NCBI RefSeq assembly: GCF_900103085.1
Contig: NZ_FMWR01000013.1
Span: forward strand, 1-64,000
Length of the DNA: 64,000 bases
Source of the DNA: Gilliamella mensalis
GTDB taxonomy: Bacteria; Pseudomonadota; Gammaproteobacteria; Enterobacterales; Orbaceae
Direction: 5' to 3'
Shown: positions 1-9,328 of the stretch, in pieces
Position numbering within the stretch: the first letter of the stretch is position 1
Layout of the letters: each line of letters starts with the position of its first letter
Notes under the pieces: generated by a model
Databases searched by the model: none
What the model saw: the letters and a program-made list of their open reading frames with translations, nothing else
What the model was told of the DNA's origin: nothing
Translations under genes and position numbers: made by a program

Positions 1-195
1 GTACTGAAGTACTCGATTTATATCTTTTTAACAACTTAGCACAAGCAAGGAGAATAACCGAAGAATGGTTAACGATTTATAACACCGAAAGACCGCATGA
101 GGCATTAAATAACATGACACCGATTGAGTATAAAACACTAAAACAAGCAGCATGATTTTCTACGTGAGTTGTGTACTAAGTTTGGGATATTTACA
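1..195 (+). mobile_element. Right end of an IS3-family insertion sequence (window-truncated)
   Basis: The window opens inside an IS3-family element. The transposase tail ends at 155. It is followed by about 40 bases that end near 195 in TTTGGGATATTTACA, so read from the outside the tip begins TGTAAATATCCC, consistent with the TG...CA ends of this family. The left part lies outside the window, so the exact terminal repeat and target duplication cannot be confirmed. The element abuts the terminator of kdgK. Confidence 0.7.
3..155 (+). CDS. IS3-family transposase OrfB, C-terminal fragment
   Basis: The open frame from the window edge encodes 50 residues. It contains the hallmark end of the IS3 DDE (rve) integrase domain: EEWLTIYNTERPHEALNNM followed by TPIEY. 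In this family the last catalytic Glu lies a short way upstream of the RPH(E/Q)AL motif, near or before the window edge. The protein would catalyse excision and insertion of the element. Only the 3' end is visible, so intactness cannot be judged. Neighbouring genes are sugar-acid catabolism genes, which suggests the element bounds an accessory patch. Confidence 0.85.
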   Translation, partial: TEVLDLYLFNNLAQARRITEEWLTIYNTERPHEALNNMTPIEYKTLKQAA

Positions 196-216
196 TATTA
201 GTTTTTAAAATAGAAT

Positions 217-246
217 AAAAAAACGGTCATTAATAACCGTTTTTTA
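217..246 (-). terminator. Rho-independent terminator of yhcH-kdgK
   Basis: The hairpin AAAACGGT-cattaat-(A)ACCGTTTT is flanked by A and T tracts on both sides. It sits 9 bases past the kdgK stop codon. Because of the symmetric A/T flanks it could also stop transcription coming from the IS element. Confidence 0.8.
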
Positions 247-254
247 GATTTAAA

Positions 255-1190
255 TTAATCAGCTAATTTAGGCGTCACTTCCAGAGGAATAATTGCACCG
301 CGATGTTGTATAACAGCACCAGCGACTGAGTGACCTTGTAATGCTGACTCTAAAGGATTACATCCTGTTAAACGTGCAGCTAGATAACCAGCACTAAATG
401 AATCACCTGCAGCAGTAGTATCAATCACTTTATATTTTGGTATCCTATTTGCTGGTACCTCAAAATATCCTTCATCGGAATCAATGATACAACTATTACC
501 ACCGCGTTTAATCACTATTTCGTTAATACCAAAGTTTTTAGTACGTTCAATCACCTGTTTACAAGATAATTGACCCCATAACAGATTTTCATCATCTAAA
601 GTTAAAAATGCAATATCGGTGTATGATAAAATATGCGAATAAACTTTTCTGGCTTTCTCAAGGCTACTCCATAAATTTGGACGAAAGTTATTATCAAAAA
701 TAATTTTACCACCATTTATTTTAACTCGTTTTAACAACTCCAATAACTTTTGAATGCTGTGAGCATCTAAAATAGCAATACTGACACCACTTAAATAAAT
801 ATAATCGTACTGAGCAATTGTTTGTGTGATATTATCTGTTTGCGGGGTCTTTAGCCAATATTTAGCTGCGGAGTCATTACGCCAATAATAGAATGAACGT
901 TCACCATTTTCATTGGTCACAATAGAATAAATGCCTGGCATTTTATCCGGCATTTTTTGCACTAGATCTATTTTAATATTCTCTTTTCTCCAGCGTAGTA
1001 ACATCTCTTGGCTGAAAGGGTCAACACCAAGCCCCGTAACATAATGAATAGAAAAATCTTTATTTTTTAATAAACGAGATAAATAAACTGAAGTATTAAG
1101 TGTATCTCCTCCAAAGCTAAGATTTGTTGAATCTTGTTGAATCGACAATTCAATCATACATTCGCCAATAATAGCAATTTGTGTCGTCAT
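255..1190 (-). CDS. kdgK: 2-dehydro-3-deoxygluconokinase (KDG kinase), PfkB family
   Basis: This 311-residue PfkB/ribokinase-type sugar kinase should phosphorylate 2-keto-3-deoxygluconate to KDPG for Entner-Doudoroff cleavage in the cytoplasm. The N-terminal substrate loop GGDTLN (27-32) and the C-terminal signature DTTAAGDSFSAGYLA (257-271) are both present; D263 is the expected catalytic base. Length matches E. coli KdgK (309). The start ATG follows an AGGT stretch. It lies 14 bases behind yhcH on the same strand, so the two form an operon with the terminator at 217-246. Other PfkB sugar kinases are possible, but the GGDTLNTSVYLSRL region is typical of KdgK. A KDPG aldolase or uronate enzymes are not in the window. 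Confidence 0.85.
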   Translation of the reverse strand: MTTQIAIIGECMIELSIQQDSTNLSFGGDTLNTSVYLSRLLKNKDFSIHYVTGLGVDPFSQEMLLRWRKENIKIDLVQKMPDKMPGIYSIVTNENGERSFYYWRNDSAAKYWLKTPQTDNITQTIAQYDYIYLSGVSIAILDAHSIQKLLELLKRVKINGGKIIFDNNFRPNLWSSLEKARKVYSHILSYTDIAFLTLDDENLLWGQLSCKQVIERTKNFGINEIVIKRGGNSCIIDSDEGYFEVPANRIPKYKVIDTTAAGDSFSAGYLAARLTGCNPLESALQGHSVAGAVIQHRGAIIPLEVTPKLAD

Positions 1191-1204
1191 AGTTTTACCT
1201 GCCC

Positions 1205-1684
1205 TTATTTTAAATATAAATAATTAAATGCAATTTTTACCACAACTTTGCGAACCGCCACAATTTCATCATCAATTGCACAAAGCGGTTTATGTACTTC
1301 GTGGGGTAAAAATACAATAAAATCGTTCGGATGTAAAACTAATATGGTCTCTTCTTTTGGAGTTTTTATAAAAGCAATGTCGTTTTCTTCTAATTTATCG
1401 TCTAATACTTCTGTATATGGAGGTAACGTGCAAATAGCCATCCCTTCATGACCTTCTAAAACAATTTGCACATCAATATATTTTTCATGATATTCCGGAT
1501 TAGCTTCGTGAATATGACGCGATGTACTATCTGATAATATGAAAAACATATTATCGCCATCAATATCATAGCGTCCTATAGGTGTATTAATATTAACGTT
1601 GTCTTTAATATATTCAATAGATTGTTTTATTTTGGAAGGTAAATAAGGAACTAACCTTAAATGATTAATATTACCTAAAATCAT
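1205..1684 (-). CDS. YhcH/YjgK/YiaL family protein (probable sugar anomerase)
   Basis: This 159-residue cupin-like protein belongs to the YhcH/YjgK/YiaL (DUF386) family. It shows the usual EYHEKYIDVQIVLEGHEGM stretch in the middle and LPHEVHKP near the C-terminus, whose His/Glu residues hold a metal in the family. Members act as anomerases or mutarotases in sialic acid and other sugar-acid pathways. An AAGGA ribosome site lies 9 bases before the ATG. It is the first gene of a two-gene operon with kdgK, so a role in a sugar-acid pathway feeding KDG is a reasonable inference. The exact substrate cannot be read from sequence. Confidence 0.8.
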   Translation of the reverse strand: MILGNINHLRLVPYLPSKIKQSIEYIKDNVNINTPIGRYDIDGDNMFFILSDSTSRHIHEANPEYHEKYIDVQIVLEGHEGMAICTLPPYTEVLDDKLEENDIAFIKTPKEETILVLHPNDFIVFLPHEVHKPLCAIDDEIVAVRKVVVKIAFNYLYLK

Positions 1685-1876
1685 ACTAAAAGATCCTTAA
1701 AATATTGATGAAAATAAATACCGACAATTAAATTACTCACAACTAACATACACAATGATAATCTAATTTAATTGATAAAGAGTATATACTTAAGTAATCT
1801 GTTTTTGTAGATCATTTGTTAATAAGTCTTTATTAGTATGTTACAATTTGAAGATCATTATAAAAAAGGTAAACAA

Positions 1877-2624
1877 ATGAAGATTTTTATAATAAATTTA
1901 GAAAAAGAATCAAAAAAAGAGAACACATCAAAAAAGAATGCGAGAAATTAAAACTAGACTTTGAAATTTACAATGCCATTGATGGCAATAATTTATCTGA
2001 TTCATTTATTCAAAATACAGTCTACGATTATCCAAATAATCTTTTAACAAAGGGTGAAATAGGCTGCGCACTCAGTCACTTAAAATATACAAAAAAATTA
2101 TTCAAAACAATTTACCTTATGCCTTAATTCTCGAAGACGATGCCGTATTAGATAGAAAATTATCTGATTTCTTAAATAGCTTTAAAGCTAAAAATACTAA
2201 AAAAGGTATTTTTTTATTAACTGCCGATTTTCACTATCTTGTTAACAAAAAATTTAACTTAGATAGTTTTGAGGTTTTTGAAGTAACAAGAGCTGTTAGA
2301 GCCAATGGATATATCATCACTCATGATACCGCAAAAAAGTTAATTAAATTTTTATTTCCTATTCGCTATGAAGCTGATATGTTCAGAATAATGAAATTAT
2401 GTACTGGTATCAAAATATATGCAACATTACCCAGCCTTATAACAACTAATGATAAAAATCTATTAAATTCATCAATACATACTGATAGAGCACCACTCAT
2501 CGAGCAACGTTCTGAGTATAGAAAAAAGCTATTTAAAAAAGATAAGAAAAAAAGAATGATAGCATTATGGTTCAGAAAACTATTTATCAATAGATTAGAG
2601 AAAACTAAATATTATATAGACTAA
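1877..2624 (+). pseudogene. Glycosyltransferase family 25 (LOS/LPS biosynthesis), two frameshifts
   Basis: The reading frame starts MKIFIINLEKE at 1877 and matches GT25 (Lex1/LgtB/Lic2A-like) galactosyltransferases. It then shifts frame twice: once in the A7 run at 1912-1918 and once in the A4 run around 2082-2085. Joining the three frames gives a continuous protein of about 250 residues with REHIKKECEKL, FEIYNAIDG, GEIGCALSHL, YALILEDDAV (the metal-binding EDD) and RANGYIITHDTAKKL. Each shift is explained by loss of one A. The gene would add a sugar to lipooligosaccharide. It may be a recent pseudogene, a slippage-controlled gene or an assembly error, because both lesions are in homopolymers. 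Divergent from yhcH. Confidence 0.8.
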
Positions 2625-2728
2625 TAATCTTATCAATAAATTTAGTCAAAATTACAACACACTTTCAAATAAGATAACTACTGCCTACTCTCAGTTGCCA
2701 CTATAACAACTACTAACAAGGGGGGAGT

Positions 2729-2767
2729 GTTGTCTTATAGCTCGGTAATTATGAGCTATAAGACAAC
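2729..2767. repeat. Perfect 15-bp inverted repeat between convergent genes
   Basis: Arms GTTGTCTTATAGCTC and GAGCTATAAGACAAC are separated by 9 bases. It lies between the GT25 gene (+) and the SMR gene (-), where a two-way terminator would be expected, but there is no T tract on the + side and only C-rich sequence on the other. The gene-free stretch 2625-2938 otherwise shows nothing recognisable. Confidence 0.7.
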
Positions 2768-2938
2768 CACAAAAAATAAACTCAATAATCTACTCATGAT
2801 TTTTTGATAGATAAAAGAGTAAATTAGAATATTTCTTTTATATTTTGGATAAGGAAATATTGCACTGTAAGGTATAAAAGCCAATAACTCTTCTGGATAG
2901 AGCCTATAAATTAACCATCTAACTTTGTTAATTATTGT

Positions 2939-3271
2939 TCAATGCCCTGCTACTTTCGAGAACAAATTAATAATCACCACGCCAAACATGATAAACCCCA
3001 TGCCGATTAGCGCAGCTAGATCCAATGTTTGTTTTAAAAAGATCCATGCAATTAAACTTATTAACACAATTCCGATTCCAGACCAGATAGCATATGCAAT
3101 ACCTACAGGAATGGTTTTTAATGCTAATGAAAGGAGATAAAACGAAGAACTATAGCCAATAATAGTGATGATTGAGAAAATAAGATTGGTAAAACCATTT
3201 GATAGTTTTAATGACGATGTTGCTATCACTTCACAAATAATAGCAAAAAATAGTAATAAATATGAGTTCAT
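2939..3271 (-). CDS. SMR-family multidrug efflux protein, EmrE-like
   Basis: This 110-residue small multidrug resistance protein is built of four hydrophobic helices. The essential membrane-embedded Glu is E14 in helix 1 ([15 protein letters not shown]), as in EmrE. Helix 3 carries [13 protein letters not shown], typical of the QacE/EmrE branch, which exports quaternary cations by proton antiport as a dual-topology homodimer. It stands alone: upstream is tRNA-Lys on the same strand and downstream is the convergent GT25 gene. No guanidine riboswitch was seen in its leader. It is distinct from the paired SMR genes at 38.6-39.2 kb. Confidence 0.9.
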   Translation of the reverse strand: MNSYLLLFFAIICEVIATSSLKLSNGFTNLIFSIITIIGYSSSFYLLSLALKTIPVGIAYAIWSGIGIVLISLIAWIFLKQTLDLAALIGMGFIMFGVVIINLFSKVAGH

Positions 3272-3466
3272 CTTAATGCCTATAATCGTTAAATTAAAAA
3301 AGCTAATTTTCTAAAATTAACGCTGAAACCTTAGATTCATCAACTTTAATTAACTGCATAAACGTTAATAGATAAAGCCAATATTTTCGTTGCCCTATTT
3401 CTAAATCATTAAGTATGAATCAAAGGTAAAATAGATAGCTATTAACGCTTGAAAAGGAAGATATTA

Positions 3467-3542
3467 TGGTGGGTTGTGAGGGGATCGAACCCGCGACCAA
3501 TTGATTAAGAGTCAACTGCTCTACCGACTGAGCTAACAACCC
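3467..3542 (-). tRNA. tRNA-Lys(CUU), CCA encoded
   Basis: A cloverleaf can be folded on the minus strand. The acceptor stem is GGGTTGT/ACAACCC with A discriminator and genomic CCA. The D arm is GCTCAGTCGGTAGAGC, and the anticodon arm GTTGA-CTCTTAA-TCAAT gives anticodon CTT. The T arm GCGGG-TTCGATC-CCCTC contains one C-U mismatch in the stem. E. coli carries only the UUU isoacceptor, so a CUU form in an AT-rich genome is worth noting. Confidence 0.93.
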
Positions 3543-3560
3543 ACCGAAATATTCAACTCT

Positions 3561-3589
3561 ATTTTATATAGATTTAAGCAATAATGCAA
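3561..3589 (-). promoter_or_regulatory. Sigma-70 promoter of tRNA-Lys
   Basis: On the minus strand there is TTGCAT (-35, 3584-3589), a 17-base spacer and TAAAAT (-10, 3561-3566). This places the transcript start a few bases ahead of the mature tRNA 5' end at 3542. Confidence 0.6.
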
Positions 3590-3844
3590 ATTACCAATCT
3601 TATTTTATTTAATAAAATTTTGAGATAAAACAAAAAAATTAAATTTAATGTGCTAAAATCATTTTGGTTATATAAATTATACTAATTGAGTTTAATTTAT
3701 GAACGGTTAACGCTAAGTTAAATATAACCAGTAAAATTCAATATTACTATATTATTAATATAATTCTATGTATTACTGTAGTTAGTTTTTCAACATAATG
3801 AAATGTTATATCATGATATTATAAATAGATTGGGAGGAAAAAAA

Positions 3845-4516
3845 ATGAAAATATCGTCAATTGCTATGCTTATCTCAATGGGATTAGCCAGCTCTGTAGC
3901 TTATGCACATAATGCAGATGAAATTATTGTTCGTGGTGGGCCAGTTTATGTTCACCCTCAAGATAAAAGTGATCATGTTAAAGTTGGCGGAGCCAAAAGT
4001 GATCTAAAAGCAAAAGCCGATAACGATACTCAACTTGGGTTAAATTTCCAATATATGGTGACGGATAATATTGGTGTCGAACTGTTAGCTGCAACACCTT
4101 TTAGCCACCAGGTTAAACTAGGTGGAGGCAATTCAACAGGGCTTGCTGGTGCTCATTTAGGTAAAATTAAACATCTACCACCAACATTAAGTGCTGTTTG
4201 GTATCCACTTGATTCACAATATGAGTTACAACCCTATGTTGGAATGGGTATCAACTATACCTTCTTTTTTGACGAAAAACTTAGTGGCGAAGCCAAAAAA
4301 GCGGGATTTCATGGTTTAGATCTCGATAGTTCTTGGGGCTGGGCTGCACAAGTCGGTGCTGATTATACTTTAAATGATAATTGGCTTTTGAATGCTCAAA
4401 TACGTTATATCGATATTGAAACTAAAGCGACTACCCATTTAGGCAATACTAAAGTTACCGCTAATTATAAGCTTGATCCATGGGTTGCAATGATTGGTGT
4501 GGGTTATAAATTTTAA
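3845..4516 (+). CDS. ompW: OmpW-family outer membrane protein
   Basis: This 223-residue protein has a Sec signal peptide (MKISSIAMLISMGLASSVAYA) followed by an OmpW-type 8-strand barrel. Visible features are the start EIIVRGGPVYVHP, DNIGVELLAATPFSH in the middle, QPYVGMGINYTFFF, and the C-terminal aromatic end GVGYKF needed for BAM recognition. OmpW proteins form narrow hydrophobic channels for small apolar or amphipathic compounds. The ATG at 3845 is chosen because GGGAGG lies just ahead and a signal peptide begins there; an upstream in-frame ATG at 3803 would spoil the signal. A long AT-rich leader (3600-3800) precedes it. A shared terminator separates it from valS. Confidence 0.9.
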   Translation: MKISSIAMLISMGLASSVAYAHNADEIIVRGGPVYVHPQDKSDHVKVGGAKSDLKAKADNDTQLGLNFQYMVTDNIGVELLAATPFSHQVKLGGGNSTGLAGAHLGKIKHLPPTLSAVWYPLDSQYELQPYVGMGINYTFFFDEKLSGEAKKAGFHGLDLDSSWGWAAQVGADYTLNDNWLLNAQIRYIDIETKATTHLGNTKVTANYKLDPWVAMIGVGYKF

Positions 4517-4530
4517 ATGAGCAAATATAA

Positions 4531-4559
4531 AAAAACCTCTCAAACGAGAGGTTTTTTTA
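4531..4559. terminator. Bidirectional terminator between ompW and valS
   Basis: The hairpin AAACCTCT-caaac-GAGAGGTTT (one or two unpaired bases) is flanked by an A run on the left and T7 on the right. It can therefore stop both ompW (+) and valS (-) transcription. Confidence 0.85.
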
Positions 4560-4568
4560 TTACAAAGA

Positions 4569-7427
4569 TTAAAGATTTTTTATAGCGACATACTGCTCTT
4601 GCAGTTTTGCTTTATCATCAATATAACCTTGTTGTTTTTCTTTTTCTTTAGCAACTACTGCTGCTGGTGCTTTATCGACAAAGCTGGCATTAGATAGTTT
4701 ATTTTCAATACGAGAAATTTCGCCATTGATGCGTTCAATTTCTTTTTCTAGACGCGCAAGTTCGTTTTCTTTATTGATTAATCCTGCCATTGGGATTAGT
4801 AACTCGGCGCCATCAACCAGTTTGGTGACCGACAATGGTCCTGTTTCACCATCATCAAGCAAAACAATTTCAGACAATCTGGCTAATGATTCAATAAAAT
4901 TGATGTTATCAGCGATGATTCGATGCACCGTTGGTGAGCCTTTTCGAATTAATAACTGCAATGGTTTGCTTGGCGCAATATTCATTTCAGCACGAATGTT
5001 TCGTACGGCAATCACGACATCTTTTATCCAATTAATATCGGCTACTGCTTGATCATTTGAATGCTGTTCATCAAAAGCAGGCATTGGCTGTAACATAATG
5101 GTGTCAGCGCTTATATTCATTAAGCCTTTTACATTTTGCCAAATTGCTTCGGTTATAAATGGAATAATTGGGTGTGCAAGGCGTAATAGAGCTTCTAATA
5201 CCGTAATTAACGTATGGCGAGCTGCGCGTTGCTGTGATAGTTCGCCATTGGCTAAAATGGATTTGGTTAGCTCTAAATACCAATCACAGAATTGATTCCA
5301 TGTAAACTCATATAAAATATTAGCAGCTAAATCAAAACGATAAGTATCAAATGCTTCTCGGTAAGCTTTAATAGTTTGATTAAATTCGGCTAAAATCCAT
5401 TTATCTGCTAAAGAATAATCTAAATCCCCACCTTTAAAGCCACAATCATGCCCTTCTGTATTCATCAACACATAACGGCTAGCATTCCAAAGTTTATTAC
5501 AGAAATTACGATAACCTTCTAAACGTTTTAAATCCCAATTAATATCACGCCCTGTTGAGGCTAATGCTGCTAAAGTAAAGCGTAGCGCATCAGTCCCGTG
5601 CGATTCAATACCATTAGGGAACTGTTTTTGAGTACGTTTAGCAATTTTTTCAGCTAATTGAGGCTGCATCATATTGCCAGTACGTTTTTCTAATAAAGCT
5701 GACAATGATATACCGTCAATCATATCTAAAGGATCGATAACGTTTCCTTTAGATTTAGACATTTTCTGTCCTTCTTCATCACGAATTAAACCTGTGACAT
5801 ACACCGTTTTAAAAGGAACTTGTGGTTTACCATGTTCATCTTTAATAAAGTGCATGGTCATCATGATCATTCTAGCTACCCAGAAGAAAATAATATCAAA
5901 ACCAGTTACCAGCACATTAGTTGGATGGAATGTGGCTAAATCATCAGTATTATTCGGCCAACCTAACGTTGAAAATGTCCAAAGTGCAGATGAAAACCAA
6001 GTATCAAGCACATCGTCATCTTGTTTCAGTTCAATATCATTGGCAAGGTTATTTTCGCGTCGCACTTCAGCTTCATCACGGCCAACATAAACATTACCTT
6101 GTTTATCGTACCAAGCTGGAATACGATGTCCCCACCATAATTGACGTGAAATGCACCAATCTTGAATATCATTCATCCAAGAAAAATACATATTTTCATA
6201 CTGTTTTGGTACAAATTGGATATCACCATTTTTTACTGCATCAATAGCAGGCTCGGCAAGCACTTTTGCACGCACATACCATTGATCGGTTAACATAGGT
6301 TCAATCACAACACCACCACGATCACCATATGGAACGGTCAGATCATGCGGTTCGATTTTTTCTAAAATACCCAATGATTCGCATTCTGCAACAACGGCTT
6401 TACGCGCTGCAAAACGTTCTAGGTTCTGGAATTGAGCCGGAATGGTTGGTTCGTAAGCCGCACTTAATTCACCATTAGTATCAAATACTTCAGCTTGCTG
6501 ACGAATATCCCCATCAAACGTTAAAATGTTGATCATCGGTAATTGATGACGTCGCCCAACTTCATAGTCATTAAAATCATGCGCAGGAGTAATTTTTACG
6601 CACCCTGTACCTTTGCTCATATCAGCATGTTCATCACCCACAATAGGAATACGGCGATTAACAAATGGCAATATGACAAATTGTCCAATCAGATCTTTAT
6701 AGCGAGGATCTTCAGGATTCACCGCAACCCCTGTATCCCCAAATAAGGTTTCAGGACGAGTGGTTGCCACCACTAAATAATCTTTGCCGTCGGCTGTTTT
6801 AGCACCATCAGCTAACGGATAACGTAAATGCCACATTGAACCTTTAACTTCGCGGTTTTCAACTTCAAGATCCGAGATCGCAGTACGTAATTTAGGATCC
6901 CAATTAACTAAACGTTTACCACGATAGATAAGATTTTCTTGATATAATCGAACAAATACTTCTTTTACCGCATTTGATAGACCTTCATCCATGGTGAAAC
7001 GTTCACGATCCCAATCAACTGAATCCCCTAAGCGACGCATTTGCTTAGTAATGCTACCGCCTGATTCGGCTTTCCATTGCCAAATTTTGTCAATAAAAGC
7101 ATCACGCCCGTAATCATGGCGTGTTTTATTTTCTTCTGCCGCAATTTTACGTTCAACCACCATTTGCGTTGCAATACCAGCGTGATCGGTTCCTGATTGC
7201 CAAAGGGTATTATTACCTTGCATGCGATGATAACGAATCAAAGCATCCATAATGGTTTGCTGAAAAGCATGCCCCATATGTAAACTACCTGTCACATTAG
7301 GTGGTGGAATGGCAATACAATAACTTGGTTGTGATTTATCACCACTGGGTTTAAAGTAACCGCTTTGTTCCCAATGCTTATAAATAGGTTGTTCAATTTC
7401 TTGTGGGTTATAAGTCGTGTTTTTCAT
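4569..7427 (-). CDS. valS: Valyl-tRNA synthetase
   Basis: This 952-residue class I aminoacyl-tRNA synthetase is essentially the length of E. coli ValS (951). It charges tRNA-Val in the cytoplasm. The ATP-binding HIGH motif appears as [12 protein letters not shown] (42-53), and the KMSKS loop is present as [10 protein letters not shown] past the middle. Between them is the CP1 editing domain that hydrolyses Thr-tRNA(Val). The anticodon-binding domain and the C-terminal coiled coil ([19 protein letters not shown] and onward) finish the protein. It is transcribed alone: holC and pepA, its usual neighbours in enterobacteria, are absent. The 198 bases upstream contain no other gene. Confidence 0.98.
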   Translation of the reverse strand: MKNTTYNPQEIEQPIYKHWEQSGYFKPSGDKSQPSYCIAIPPPNVTGSLHMGHAFQQTIMDALIRYHRMQGNNTLWQSGTDHAGIATQMVVERKIAAEENKTRHDYGRDAFIDKIWQWKAESGGSITKQMRRLGDSVDWDRERFTMDEGLSNAVKEVFVRLYQENLIYRGKRLVNWDPKLRTAISDLEVENREVKGSMWHLRYPLADGAKTADGKDYLVVATTRPETLFGDTGVAVNPEDPRYKDLIGQFVILPFVNRRIPIVGDEHADMSKGTGCVKITPAHDFNDYEVGRRHQLPMINILTFDGDIRQQAEVFDTNGELSAAYEPTIPAQFQNLERFAARKAVVAECESLGILEKIEPHDLTVPYGDRGGVVIEPMLTDQWYVRAKVLAEPAIDAVKNGDIQFVPKQYENMYFSWMNDIQDWCISRQLWWGHRIPAWYDKQGNVYVGRDEAEVRRENNLANDIELKQDDDVLDTWFSSALWTFSTLGWPNNTDDLATFHPTNVLVTGFDIIFFWVARMIMMTMHFIKDEHGKPQVPFKTVYVTGLIRDEEGQKMSKSKGNVIDPLDMIDGISLSALLEKRTGNMMQPQLAEKIAKRTQKQFPNGIESHGTDALRFTLAALASTGRDINWDLKRLEGYRNFCNKLWNASRYVLMNTEGHDCGFKGGDLDYSLADKWILAEFNQTIKAYREAFDTYRFDLAANILYEFTWNQFCDWYLELTKSILANGELSQQRAARHTLITVLEALLRLAHPIIPFITEAIWQNVKGLMNISADTIMLQPMPAFDEQHSNDQAVADINWIKDVVIAVRNIRAEMNIAPSKPLQLLIRKGSPTVHRIIADNINFIESLARLSEIVLLDDGETGPLSVTKLVDGAELLIPMAGLINKENELARLEKEIERINGEISRIENKLSNASFVDKAPAAVVAKEKEKQQGYIDDKAKLQEQYVAIKNL

Positions 7428-7625
7428 AATTAATGCATCAATCCTGATTTAAGGCATAAAATGGTTGCTATTCTACAGTAAAATAGCCAAACAATAAATT
7501 AGCAGAACAATAAACTCATTGATTTAATCGAATTGTAAAAATTTTTATAATACGATGAATAGCACAAAAAACCGCCTTATATTAAGTGTTTTTTTGATAT
7601 CTATCACTGTAAATATAATTTGTAA

Positions 7626-8474
7626 TTAGTGGTGTTGATAAATAAAATTATCAATTAATCGTGTTTTACCAATATAAACCGCTAGTGCACATAAACTATC
7701 TTGCTCAAGCCTATCAACCGATGTTAATGATGCTAGATCGACAAATTCAATATAGTCAATCTTGGCTAAAGGTTGATTGACAATAAGATTATGCATAGCT
7801 TTTGTTATAACAGTTACCGACTTTTCTCCCTGTTTTATCATTGCATTAGCGCATTCAATTGCTTGATAAAGGCACACGGCGGCGGATCGTTCACATTCCG
7901 ACAAATAACTATTACGTGAACTTTTAGCTAGTCCATCTGCTTCACGCACAATAGGGCAACCAATAATTTCAATGTCGAAATTCAGATCACTGACCATACG
8001 TTTAATTACCGCTAGCTGCTGTGCATCTTTCTGTCCAAAATAGGCACGATCAGGTTGTGTGATATTGAATAATTTTGTAACAACCGTGCAAACACCTTTG
8101 AAATGCCCAGGACGCCTCTTTCCACATAAAGCATCTGTTAAACCATTAACATCAACATAGCTGTTAAAATTAGCATCATACATTTCACTGGCAGTTGGAC
8201 AAAAAATCAAATCCACCCCCATCTTCTCACAAGCGATTTTATCCCGCTCTAAATCACGTGGATAACTAGCAAGATCTTCTGAAGGACCAAATTGTATAGG
8301 ATTAACAAAGATCGTCACAATGACTTTTTGATTATCTTTTTTGGCCGCTGTCATTAAGCTCTGATGGCCTTCATGCAGATAGCCCATGGTTGGAACAAGA
8401 CCAATACTATAGCCAGCTTGCCGCCAAGCTTTAACTTGCTCTCGTACTTGTCCAATTGTCGTTACAACATTCAT
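7626..8474 (-). CDS. panC: Pantothenate synthetase
   Basis: This 282-residue enzyme of the cytidylyltransferase-like superfamily joins pantoate and beta-alanine with ATP to give pantothenate. The nucleotide motif appears as VPTMGYLHEGHQSLM (about 28-42), with KDAQQL and SSRNSYLS further on (the KMSKS-like loop). Length agrees with E. coli PanC (283). An AAGGGA ribosome site precedes the ATG. It is the last gene of panG-panB-panC, 11 bases after panB. No aspartate decarboxylase gene (panD) is seen, so beta-alanine must come from elsewhere in the genome or from the environment. Confidence 0.97.
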   Translation of the reverse strand: MNVVTTIGQVREQVKAWRQAGYSIGLVPTMGYLHEGHQSLMTAAKKDNQKVIVTIFVNPIQFGPSEDLASYPRDLERDKIACEKMGVDLIFCPTASEMYDANFNSYVDVNGLTDALCGKRRPGHFKGVCTVVTKLFNITQPDRAYFGQKDAQQLAVIKRMVSDLNFDIEIIGCPIVREADGLAKSSRNSYLSECERSAAVCLYQAIECANAMIKQGEKSVTVITKAMHNLIVNQPLAKIDYIEFVDLASLTSVDRLEQDSLCALAVYIGKTRLIDNFIYQHH

Positions 8475-8485
8475 TTAGTTATCCC

Positions 8486-9328
8486 TTATGATTGAAACTC
8501 AGATTTAAGTTTGCTCATTACCTCACTATCAATCGCAAATTCATGGATCGATGCTGGAAATTGTTGCTGTTTTACCTCTTGGCAATAATCAGTAAACGCT
8601 TGTTTCATATGATGACCAATTGGGGCAAAAGATTTGACAAATTTTGATGCAACACCATCATACATAGACAGCATGTCTTGATAAACAAGCACCTGACCAT
8701 CACAATTTACACCTGCGCCAATACCAATAATTGGAATACTCACTAATTGTGAGATCAATTTTGCTAAATCAGCAGGTACACATTCAAGTACAATCGCAAT
8801 CGCACCCGCTTGTTCAACCGCTAATGCATCAAGAACAATGTTTTTAGCATCTTGATAATCTTTACCTTGCACTTTGTATCCCCCCAATGCAAGAACAGAT
8901 TGGGGCATGAGTCCAATATGCGCAACAACCGGAATGGAGGCTTGTGTAATCATTTTAATATGTTCACTAAATGCTTGCCCTCCTTCAAGTTTAACCGCTT
9001 GAGCTTGACCTTCTTTAATTAGGCGACCGGCATTGAAAACTGCATCATACACAGATGTTTGATAAGACATAAAAGGTAAATCAGTGACAACAAATGCCGA
9101 CTTAGCGGCTCTTGCAACTGCTTTGGAGTGGTGGATCATATCTTCCATAGTAACCGATACGGTGCTATCGTAACCTAACATCACCATACCTAAAGAATCC
9201 CCCACTAATAAACAATCTACACCACTTTCATCCATTAATTTGGCTGTAGTGTAATCATAAGCAGTTAGCATGGTAATTTTTTGTCGGTTTTGTTTACGTT
9301 CTTTTAAAGTGGCAATCGTATTTTTCAA
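8486..9328 (-). CDS. panB: 3-methyl-2-oxobutanoate hydroxymethyltransferase
   Basis: This 280-residue TIM-barrel enzyme transfers a hydroxymethyl group from methylene-THF to alpha-ketoisovalerate, giving ketopantoate. The metal and substrate loops are visible as LTAYDYTTAKL, LVGDSLGMVMLGYDST, KLEGG, GLMPQSV..GGYKVQG and ECVP. The start is TTG at 9326-9328: the conserved KNTIATLKERK region begins directly there, and the codon overlaps the TGA of panG by 4 bases (TTGA), which implies translational coupling. It is slightly longer than E. coli PanB (264) at the C-terminus. Middle gene of the pantothenate operon. Confidence 0.95.
   Translation of the reverse strand: MKNTIATLKERKQNRQKITMLTAYDYTTAKLMDESGVDCLLVGDSLGMVMLGYDSTVSVTMEDMIHHSKAVARAAKSAFVVTDLPFMSYQTSVYDAVFNAGRLIKEGQAQAVKLEGGQAFSEHIKMITQASIPVVAHIGLMPQSVLALGGYKVQGKDYQDAKNIVLDALAVEQAGAIAIVLECVPADLAKLISQLVSIPIIGIGAGVNCDGQVLVYQDMLSMYDGVASKFVKSFAPIGHHMKQAFTDYCQEVKQQQFPASIHEFAIDSEVMSKLKSEFQS

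Noticed and set aside
1248-1451. 67-codon frame on the + strand inside yhcH
   Set aside because: Lies wholly antisense to a gene with clear family motifs; no ribosome site or coding character.
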